A stretch of 5,477 nucleotides of DNA from Nitrospirota bacterium (GTDB lineage: Bacteria; Nitrospirota; 9FT-COMBO-42-15; HDB-SIOI813): NCBI GenBank assembly GCA_016214375.1, contig JACROQ010000131.1, positions 1 through 5,477 of the forward strand. The letters are read 5' to 3'. The notes under the pieces are model-generated. The model was not told the origin of the DNA and made no database searches. It saw only the letters and a list, made by a program, of their open reading frames with translations. Below are positions 1 to 5,477 of the stretch, one piece after another. Position 1 is the first letter of the stretch; each line of letters begins with the position of its first letter. The translations under genes and the position numbers were made by a program.

Positions 1-2075
1 TCCATCTCCTGATCTCTTTAGGTCGGGAGGATTACAGGCGTTCTGATATCATCGATATCCTCTCTTCTCACTTTTGTAAGACCCGGCTCTTCTGTCCTGA
101 AGGCGTGGAACCCAGGCCGGATCTGTGGGATGTTGTGACCCGCTCCATTGGCATCTCCAAGGGATTCGGTGAGTGGGTCAGGCTTGATCGATATATCCGG
201 GATGGCTTTGTCTTCCATGGGCATGGAGAAGACGAGGGCAGCCGGCAGGTGGTCAGCGGGGCGCAGATTGAAGGGCTGAAACGGTTCGTCTTATCAATCC
301 GGGAGGACTTTGGCCGTTTGCCGGCGAAGAGTTCCTGGGGTCATTACGCAGAGCTGTTCCAGACGTTCATCCGTAAATATATTAATGAAGAGCTGTTTAT
401 CGGGGAGGCGCTCTTCTCCCTGAAGGAACTTGACCTGATCCGAAGGGAGGTTCCATTACCAGAGTTCATCGATACCTTCAGCAGGCGATTGGAGGGTGAG
501 TCCGTCCCAGTAGGGGAGAGGGAGATCGCAGGTGTCCAGGTCCTGGATGTCATGACGGCGCGTTGCATCCCGTTTAAGGTCCTGTTCGTCATCGGCATGA
601 ATGAGAAGGTCTTTCCGAGGAATATCAAAGAAGACCCCCTGCTGAGAGATTCGGCAAGGGGTGTCCTGGAGAGGGGGCTTGGGTACAAGATTACAGAGAA
701 ACTCTATGGGTACGAAGAAGAGAGGCTCCTCTTTTATCTCCTCCTCAATTCTGCAAGAGAGAGGATATATATCCTGTATCAAAGGACAGATGAAACAGGA
801 CAGGTGAAGATTCCCTCATCCTATCTTGCAGAGATGAGGAGGGGATACCCCGTTCAGGAGGAGCGGGTCCCGAGGCGGATGGCCGATAAATTTTCATTAT
901 CAGAATTCTTCTCACACCGTCTCCTGACTCCTAAGGAGCTCTCCATAAGGTTTATCTTTGAAGGGAGAGACCCGGGATCCATCCTCTCAAAGTTCAGCAT
1001 GAACCCGGCATTGTACGGACATGGAGTTCAGGCCCTGTCGCGGTATGAGGAGATGGAGGCCGGGCTGACTGAGTTTGACGGGTTTACCGGCGGGATTGCC
1101 GCCCACTGGCTTTGTATCGCACAGAGAGGGACCTCCCCCACCTCTCTTGAGGATTATGCCCGGTGCCCGTTCGCCTATTTTGCCCGCCACGTACTCGGTC
1201 TTCAGAGACTGATGCAACCTGAGATGATCTTTGAGATACCCCCGCTGGATATCGGGAGCATTTGTCACAAGGTATTGAGGCGGTTCTATGCAAGGGGGGT
1301 GGAGAGGACCCCATCGCCTGCGGAGATAGAGAGGTCTCTTCAGGAGGATATGACTGCCGTATTCCTGGAATACCGGGAGACCAACCCTACGGGATATCCG
1401 CTGGTATGGGAGATATTACAGGAGAGGCTTTCAGGGCTTCTTAAATCGATGATCCAGGACGACCTGGACGAGATCTCCCGGTCAGGATTCATCCCCCACA
1501 GCTTTGAGGTCGATGCCACAGGATGCCTTATGGAAGATCTCCCTGAGGATATGCGCGACATCTCCCTGCACGGGGTCCTCGACAGGATTGACGTTAAAGA
1601 GGATACCGGCCAGTTCAGGATTATTGACTATAAATTCAAGTCCGGGAAGAAGATGCACAATGACGACAAAAATCTTTCCCTTTCAGCTGTACGGGGAAAG
1701 AGGCTGCAGCCCCCCTTATATCTCCTGATGGCAATACCCTATCTCAAATATACAGCCGGTATCAAAGACCCGCAGCCGGAAAGGGTAAGCCTTTATTTTT
1801 TAGCCCCGCGATGGTCGGTTGCGGAGGATGGCGAACCCCGTTCTGAATTTCCAGGAGATTGCTGGCACACACCGCTTGGTGAAAGGATAACGGCTACGGT
1901 GGCCCTTTTGTTGAGGGGGATCCAGGAGGGATTGTTCTTTATCTTGCCGGGTGATTACTGCAGTCACTGTGACTATTCTGCCGTCTGCCGGAAGAATCAC
2001 TTTCCGTCACGATATCGTGCAGAGCGGGATGTCCGGGTTAAACCATACTATGCGATAAGGAAGCAGAAGATATGA
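1..2075 (+). CDS. addB: AddB-type ATP-dependent nuclease subunit (PD-(D/E)XK family), 5' partial
   Basis: C-terminal ~690 codons of an AddB-like subunit of the AddAB repair helicase-nuclease. The frame (codons starting at positions divisible by 3) is open to the left edge, so the GTG at 105 is internal, not the start. Numbering from position 3, codons 177-205 form a UvrD-like motif V region (VLDVMTAR...FVIGMNEKVFP) lacking the catalytic H-x-A-K-G-L-E-F pattern, as expected for the inactive AddB helicase fold. Codons 238-254 resemble a degenerate motif VI. The nuclease domain follows: first cysteine C388 (ARCPF), H422 (GSICHKVL), D527/D530 (GVLDRID), D542 and K544 (IIDYKF). The last three cysteines, C653, C656 and C662 (CSHCDYSAVC, C-x2-C-x5-C), match the family's 4Fe-4S clamp. 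Known AddB proteins are about 1,000-1,200 residues, so roughly 40% is missing. It overlaps addA by 4 nt, so the two are almost certainly co-transcribed. It could also be called RexB. Family assignment is strong; the exact subfamily is not resolved. Confidence 0.85.
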   Translation, partial: HLLISLGREDYRRSDIIDILSSHFCKTRLFCPEGVEPRPDLWDVVTRSIGISKGFGEWVRLDRYIRDGFVFHGHGEDEGSRQVVSGAQIEGLKRFVLSIREDFGRLPAKSSWGHYAELFQTFIRKYINEELFIGEALFSLKELDLIRREVPLPEFIDTFSRRLEGESVPVGEREIAGVQVLDVMTARCIPFKVLFVIGMNEKVFPRNIKEDPLLRDSARGVLERGLGYKITEKLYGYEEERLLFYLLLNSARERIYILYQRTDETGQVKIPSSYLAEMRRGYPVQEERVPRRMADKFSLSEFFSHRLLTPKELSIRFIFEGRDPGSILSKFSMNPALYGHGVQALSRYEEMEAGLTEFDGFTGGIAAHWLCIAQRGTSPTSLEDYARCPFAYFARHVLGLQRLMQPEMIFEIPPLDIGSICHKVLRRFYARGVERTPSPAEIERSLQEDMTAVFLEYRETNPTGYPLVWEILQERLSGLLKSMIQDDLDEISRSGFIPHSFEVDATGCLMEDLPEDMRDISLHGVLDRIDVKEDTGQFRIIDYKFKSGKKMHNDDKNLSLSAVRGKRLQPPLYLLMAIPYLKYTAGIKDPQPERVSLYFLAPRWSVAEDGEPRSEFPGDCWHTPLGERITATVALLLRGIQEGLFFILPGDYCSHCDYSAVCRKNHFPSRYRAERDVRVKPYYAIRKQKI
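2056..2063 (+). promoter_or_regulatory. Shine-Dalgarno sequence for addA, next to the ATGA start/stop overlap
   Basis: TAAGGAAG matches the ideal TAAGGAGG at 7 of 8 bases and lies 8 nt before the ATG at 2072. This supports that start: the encoded Walker A then falls at residues 26-32, near the N-terminus as usual for AddA. The ATG overlaps the addB stop TGA (2073-2075), which suggests translational coupling and matched production of the two subunits (inference). Confidence 0.65.
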
Positions 2076-5000
2076 AGGGCCTTTCGGATGCAGAGGATAG
2101 AAGGCTTGCGGTCACGACTTTTGACAAGAATATTGTGGTGACGGCCGGGGCAGGTACAGGGAAGACCACACTGCTGGTGGAACGCATTCTTCATCTCCTG
2201 ATGCGTGAGCCTGATCCTTTGAAGATTACAGACATCGTTGCCCTCACCTTCACCAATAAGGCGGCCAATGAGATGAAGATACGCCTGAAGGAGCGGCTGC
2301 AGGGACTCATCTCCGCCCCTGTCCTCCAGGGGGCGCCGCACGATGAAGACCCTGTACTGCAGGACCTCAGGGACAGATACGGACTCAGCAGGGACAAGAT
2401 CGAAGCGAGGGCACATGATGCGGCCAATGACCTTGAGATGGCCCAGATAGGCACTGTGCACAGCTTTGCCGGGCACATCCTCCGCCTTTATCCGATAGAG
2501 GCGAGGATGGACCCCAAATTTCAGGATGACGATGGTTCTGAGTTTGAGGCGCATTTTGAGCGGGAGTGGGAGGGGTGGCTGGATGTTGAGTTGTCTTCAG
2601 TATCGCCGCACCGGGGGCTATGGAAGAGGGTACTCCATTCGATCGGATTGGAGTCCTTGGAATCCTTTGCAAAGGAGCTCTGCAGGGAGAATATTCCGAT
2701 CCCCCGCCTCTCATTATATTTCGATAATCAGGCGCAGAGTCTCGAAGTGGAGAGATGGATAGCCGGGATGAGGGAGAGGGCAGAACGCCTCCTGTCGGTC
2801 TATACCAAAACGAGGAAGGTGGAGCAGTTTCTGAAAGGGTCATATGAGGTATTTGATCACCTCCTCTCAAAGAAAGAGGCAGTCCCCGTGATGGAGGGGA
2901 CCCTCTCCGGTTCCCCTCCATCCGGCTGGAGCGAAGAAGACTTCCGGGAGGCGAAACAGATCATCAGGGCGGCCAGGGGTCTCTCCTCTGCTGACGCCCC
3001 CTTTTTCAGGAGCCTCTTAGAACTTCTATTGCCCTTTGTGACAGAGACCAGGAGAAGGTTTACGGCCTCAGGTTATATCTCCTTTGACGGACTCCTCACC
3101 TCTTGCAGGGACCTTTTGAAGACGCATCTCAGGGTGCGGGAAGAGTTGAAACAACGGTTTAAGGCGTTATTGGTTGACGAGTTTCAGGATACAGACCCCA
3201 TCCAATATGAGATCATCCTCTATCTCTCAGAAATCCTGGGACGCCATGAGGCAGAGTGGCACAAGATACGGTTGACTCAGGGGAAGCTATTTATCGTCGG
3301 GGACCCGAAGCAGTCTATCTATGCCTTTCGCAGGGCCGATATCGAGGCCTATTCCCGTGTGGTGGAGATGATCATTTCGGGACAGGGCGGGATTCAGGCA
3401 GGCCTTTCAACCAATTTCAGGAGCCATGACCGGATCATCGATGTTGTGAATGAACTCTGCGGGCATCTGATCCGGCGGCGTGAACTCCTTCAGCCGGAGT
3501 ATATCCCTCTCATAGAACATCCGGACCATAAGGCAGGTCTGTCAGGACAGAGGGTTGAGCTAAGGATTGTGGATGGCCGGGGGGTGGAAGATATGGATGC
3601 CTCGATGGCGACACGGTGTGAGGCAGAGGCCATCGGGAGGTGGTTGAAAGAGGAGGTGATCGGAAAGGAGACCCTTGTGGACTCAAAGGGGGGCAGGGCG
3701 CTTGTCTCTCTGCGGCATGTGGCCCTCCTGTTCCGCAAGCTCACAGAGGTCTATGAATATCTTGAGGTGCTCCGGCGATATGAGATCCCTTATATTGTGG
3801 AAGGAGAGAGGCATTTCTTTGGGACACAGGAGGTGATCGATTTTGTCAATCTCCTGAAGGCCATAGACAATCCCTTTGACAGGGTGGCCTTAGTGGGTCT
3901 CCTCCGGTCTCCGCTGGGCGGGCTGTCTGACAGGGCGATCTATGAACTGGGCAGGTTATCCCTGCTGGACTATCACATTCCGGAGGAAGAGTTATCGAAG
4001 GGGGGCAGCCATCTTCTCCCGGAGCTCTATAGGATATTGAGAAGGCTTCATCATGAGGCAGGGGCCATGCCCCTTACAGACGCCATCCACCATATCTTTG
4101 AGTCCCTGCCGGCGCTTGAGTTTGCCGCGTCTTCCTTCCAGGGGGAACAGGCCGTAGCAAACCTGATGAAGATACAGAGGATCGCAGAGTCCCTCAGCGC
4201 CCGGTCCAATCTCACACTCAAAGGTTTTACATCTTTGTTGGAGACAAAGGTTTCAGGCCTGGAAAAGGAGGGGGAGAGTCCGTTGGCAGAGGAGACGGTT
4301 GATGCCGTGCGGGTATTGAGTATCCACAAGGCGAAGGGGCTTGAGTTTCCTGTGGTCATACTGGCTGGGATGCACAGCTCTCTGAAGGGGGGTGAAGACC
4401 AGGTCAGCGTGATCCATGACTGGTCACGAAATGAGATAGGATTTAAGGTGGAGGGGTTTAGAAATCCTGCGGCCGTGATGCTGCAGGAGAGGGGATTGCT
4501 GCGGGATGAGGAGGAGCAGAAGAGACTCCTCTATGTCGCCATGACAAGGGCACGGGAATGCCTTGTCCTGTCAGGGACCCTGTACGGGAAGGGGAACAGA
4601 GGCAGTTTCCTGTCACTGCTGAAGGAGGGCATGGGCGATGCCCTGGGAGAGAAGTCTGTCCGTGAGATAGAGACCGGGAAGGGGAGGATAAGGCAGTCTG
4701 TTATAGACGTTGCTGATTGCATCCCCAACTACAGTTCAAAGAAGGCTCGTAAATCAGACGGCAGAGGCCAGAGATCAGAGGCCAAAGGGGATCGATATGG
4801 GGACGTTACATCGGAGGAGATAGGGGCATTCGCTGATCTGTGGCAATCGAGAGACCACCGGTATGCGGCCATCCGCCGTAAGGCCCTGTTTGTGACCCCA
4901 TCGGGGATGCCATCGGGGATAGAAGAAGCGGAGGAGGCTGAGCCGGCCCCGAAGAAGGCAGAGGTTGCTGAGGAGGATACAGCGGCAAGGGAACGAGCCG

Positions 5001-5477
5001 GCCTCATAGGGACGATAGCCCACGCTGTTCTTGAACACTGGGACTTTGGAAGGGATACGTCGTTATTTAAAGAGGCGATAGATGATGCCTGTCTTAAATT
5101 AATTCCCACATGGTCTGCAAATAAAACGCCCATGAGCCACAGGCCCACAAAGGGCCATGAAAATCCAGCATGTCACCCTGAACTTGTTTCAGGGTCTCTT
5201 GGGAAGGAGATCCCGAAACAAGTTCGGGATGACAGGGAGGCTGTATTTTCAGATGAAACATCGTCAATCATTGTAGAACTCAATGGGATATTTGATTCCT
5301 TCTCTGCCTCCCCTGCCTATGATGCGTTGAAGAGGGCAACGATTATAGGGAGGGAGGTCCCCTTCGTCATGCCGTGGAGCGGACAGGTGGTGGACGGGGT
5401 TATTGACCTGATATACCGGGAGGGGGGGCGCCTCTATATAGCGGACTATAAGACAGATAAGATCTCAGAGGGGGGGA
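2072..5477 (+). CDS. addA: AddA-type helicase-nuclease subunit (UvrD/Rep helicase plus PD-(D/E)XK nuclease), 3' partial
   Basis: ATP-dependent 3'-5' DNA helicase and nuclease subunit of AddAB, which resects double-strand breaks in the cytoplasm. No stop occurs in 1135 codons up to the window edge. Visible motifs: Walker A GAGTGKT (26-32); motif Ia LTFTNKAANEM (58-68); TVHSF (128-132); GYISFDGLL (334-342); Walker B LLVDEFQDTD (366-375); motif III GDPKQSIYAFR (410-420); motif IV STNFRS (446-451); LRSPL (611-615); motif V SIHKAKGLEF (750-759); motif VI RLLYVAMTRAR (818-828). The helicase therefore looks active. A linker leads to the RecB-type nuclease: H984 (GTIAHAVLEH), E1095 (REVPF), D1112 (DGVIDLIY), D1125 and K1127 (ADYKTD). 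Known AddA proteins are about 1,150-1,250 residues, so only the end of the nuclease domain should be missing. Oddities: no clear Q-motif glutamine before Walker A, and repeat-derived sequence in the linker (codons ~895-906, 944-951 and 1034-1055). It lies immediately downstream of addB, as in addBA/rexBA operons. Confidence 0.9.
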   Translation, partial: MKGLSDAEDRRLAVTTFDKNIVVTAGAGTGKTTLLVERILHLLMREPDPLKITDIVALTFTNKAANEMKIRLKERLQGLISAPVLQGAPHDEDPVLQDLRDRYGLSRDKIEARAHDAANDLEMAQIGTVHSFAGHILRLYPIEARMDPKFQDDDGSEFEAHFEREWEGWLDVELSSVSPHRGLWKRVLHSIGLESLESFAKELCRENIPIPRLSLYFDNQAQSLEVERWIAGMRERAERLLSVYTKTRKVEQFLKGSYEVFDHLLSKKEAVPVMEGTLSGSPPSGWSEEDFREAKQIIRAARGLSSADAPFFRSLLELLLPFVTETRRRFTASGYISFDGLLTSCRDLLKTHLRVREELKQRFKALLVDEFQDTDPIQYEIILYLSEILGRHEAEWHKIRLTQGKLFIVGDPKQSIYAFRRADIEAYSRVVEMIISGQGGIQAGLSTNFRSHDRIIDVVNELCGHLIRRRELLQPEYIPLIEHPDHKAGLSGQRVELRIVDGRGVEDMDASMATRCEAEAIGRWLKEEVIGKETLVDSKGGRALVSLRHVALLFRKLTEVYEYLEVLRRYEIPYIVEGERHFFGTQEVIDFVNLLKAIDNPFDRVALVGLLRSPLGGLSDRAIYELGRLSLLDYHIPEEELSKGGSHLLPELYRILRRLHHEAGAMPLTDAIHHIFESLPALEFAASSFQGEQAVANLMKIQRIAESLSARSNLTLKGFTSLLETKVSGLEKEGESPLAEETVDAVRVLSIHKAKGLEFPVVILAGMHSSLKGGEDQVSVIHDWSRNEIGFKVEGFRNPAAVMLQERGLLRDEEEQKRLLYVAMTRARECLVLSGTLYGKGNRGSFLSLLKEGMGDALGEKSVREIETGKGRIRQSVIDVADCIPNYSSKKARKSDGRGQRSEAKGDRYGDVTSEEIGAFADLWQSRDHRYAAIRRKALFVTPSGMPSGIEEAEEAEPAPKKAEVAEEDTAARERAGLIGTIAHAVLEHWDFGRDTSLFKEAIDDACLKLIPTWSANKTPMSHRPTKGHENPACHPELVSGSLGKEIPKQVRDDREAVFSDETSSIIVELNGIFDSFSASPAYDALKRATIIGREVPFVMPWSGQVVDGVIDLIYREGGRLYIADYKTDKISEGG
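2890..2922. repeat. Perfect 11-bp inverted repeat inside addA
   Basis: GATGGAGGGGA (2890-2900) is exactly complementary to TCCCCTCCATC (2912-2922), with an 11-nt loop (2901-2911). It lies in the helicase part between motif Ia and Walker B, in a stretch encoding a Gly/Ser/Pro-rich turn (EGTLSGSPPS). There is no T-tract after it, so it does not look like an intrinsic terminator. It may be a chance consequence of purine-rich coding, a small structured insertion, or an mRNA hairpin affecting translation; the sequence alone does not decide. Confidence 0.5.
4755..4785. repeat. Purine-rich short repeat, ~14-bp period, in the addA linker
   Basis: CAGAGGCCA occurs at 4762-4770 and again at 4776-4784, a 14-bp shift, preceded by the related CAGACGGCAG at 4755-4764. 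It encodes a charged low-complexity stretch (SDGRGQRSEAKG, residues 895-906) after helicase motif VI. In my experience short CAGAGGCC/CAGAGGTC-like repeats recur in some environmental bacterial genomes; whether this is such a dispersed repeat or local slippage cannot be told from one copy. Confidence 0.45.
4898..4921. repeat. 12-bp tandem duplication in the addA linker
   Basis: CCATCGGGGATG (4898-4909) is followed directly by CCATCGGGGATA (4910-4921), 11 of 12 bases identical. It encodes a duplicated PSG(M/I) turn, PSGMPSGI. It falls where AddA-type proteins usually carry a single PS-x-L/M motif leading into the nuclease domain, so one copy is probably ancestral and the other added by slippage (inference). 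The length is a multiple of three, so the frame is kept. Confidence 0.6.
5171..5234. repeat. 64-nt palindromic repeat element inserted in frame in addA
   Basis: Two 28-nt arms (5171-5198 and 5207-5234) are inverted repeats of each other at 24 of 28 positions; all four differences are transitions. The stem can extend to a GGGA loop at 5201-5204. Each arm is also a hairpin on its own: ACCCTGAA/TTCAGGGT around loop CTTGT (5175-5195), and ATCCCGAA/TTCGGGAT around loop ACAAG (5210-5230). The element is translated without a stop as roughly CHPELVSGSLGKEIPKQVRD (1034-1053), between the nuclease His (984) and the nuclease D-x-K (1125-1127). I recognise this kind of repeat as a common dispersed palindrome in environmental bacterial genomes, with HPELVSGS a typical translation product; this is from memory and was not searched. 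The pattern is analogous to Rickettsia palindromic elements that insert in frame in genes. Confidence 0.75.

Noticed and set aside
46..60. Two GATATC sites three bases apart forming a short palindrome
   Set aside because: It encodes the conserved-looking DIIDI part of addB and is too short to support a site or element.
105..107. GTG as the start codon of the addB reading frame
   Set aside because: The same frame is open to position 3 and encodes plausible AddB sequence upstream (LGREDYRRSDIIDILSS), and no proper ribosome binding site precedes the GTG.
2173..2180. GCTGGTGG, identical to the E. coli Chi octamer
   Set aside because: It simply encodes part of LLVE after Walker A, and Chi sequences of AddAB enzymes differ between lineages; one octamer is not evidence of function.
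2048..2921. Long antisense reading frames (about 168 and 178 codons) opposite the start of addA
   Set aside because: They lie opposite motif-rich addA coding sequence (Walker A, Ia, TVHSF), overlap each other, and read as low-complexity Ser/Pro/Arg-rich sequence with no domain signature; they are shadows.
4729..5148. Antisense frames opposite the addA linker
   Set aside because: They arise from the biased, repeat-rich codons of the + strand; the + strand frame contains the nuclease His and continues to the D-x-K motif.
5142..5156. GGCCC/GGGCC short inverted repeat just before the palindromic element
   Set aside because: Only 5 bp of stem with a 5-nt loop; expected by chance at this GC content.
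5171..5234. Palindrome as an intrinsic transcription terminator
   Set aside because: It lies inside an open reading frame with conserved nuclease residues after it, and no T-tract follows either arm.

Overview
The window is a two-gene segment of a bacterial chromosome encoding the AddAB double-strand-break repair helicase-nuclease (the functional counterpart of RecBCD). Both genes lie on the + strand and both are cut by the window edges. Coding sequence fills essentially the whole window; there is no intergenic gap, RNA gene, promoter or terminator.

Layout. Positions 1-2075 hold the C-terminal ~690 codons of an AddB-type subunit. It has a degenerate UvrD-like helicase part, then a RecB-family PD-(D/E)XK nuclease domain framed by four cysteines of the AddB iron-sulfur type. 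Its stop overlaps the start of the next gene (ATGA, 2072-2075), with a good Shine-Dalgarno sequence just upstream. Positions 2072-5477 hold an AddA-type subunit of at least 1135 codons: a superfamily 1A (UvrD/Rep-type) helicase with all main ATPase motifs apart from a recognisable Q motif, then a linker and a second PD-(D/E)XK nuclease domain. The window ends just after that nuclease's D-x-K motif, probably some tens of codons before the stop. Together the two would form a heterodimer that unwinds and resects broken DNA ends, with one nuclease per strand, preparing 3' tails for RecA.

The most unusual part is the addA stretch between helicase motif VI and the nuclease active site (about 4556-5340). 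It carries three kinds of repetitive DNA, all read in frame: a purine-rich 14-bp-period repeat (4755-4785), a 12-bp tandem duplication (4898-4921), and a 64-nt palindromic element (5171-5234). The last looks like a dispersed palindromic repeat that has inserted into the coding region without breaking it. A separate perfect 11-bp inverted repeat lies in the helicase part at 2890-2922.

Organism. GC is roughly in the low-to-mid 50s by eye, arginine is often AGG and isoleucine is sometimes ATA, and the palindrome resembles repeats I associate with environmental Gram-negative lineages such as Nitrospirota and Desulfobacterota. This placement is a low-confidence inference. I do not see a new multi-gene system here: the genes are an ordinary addBA pair, and the novelty is in the repeats embedded in addA.
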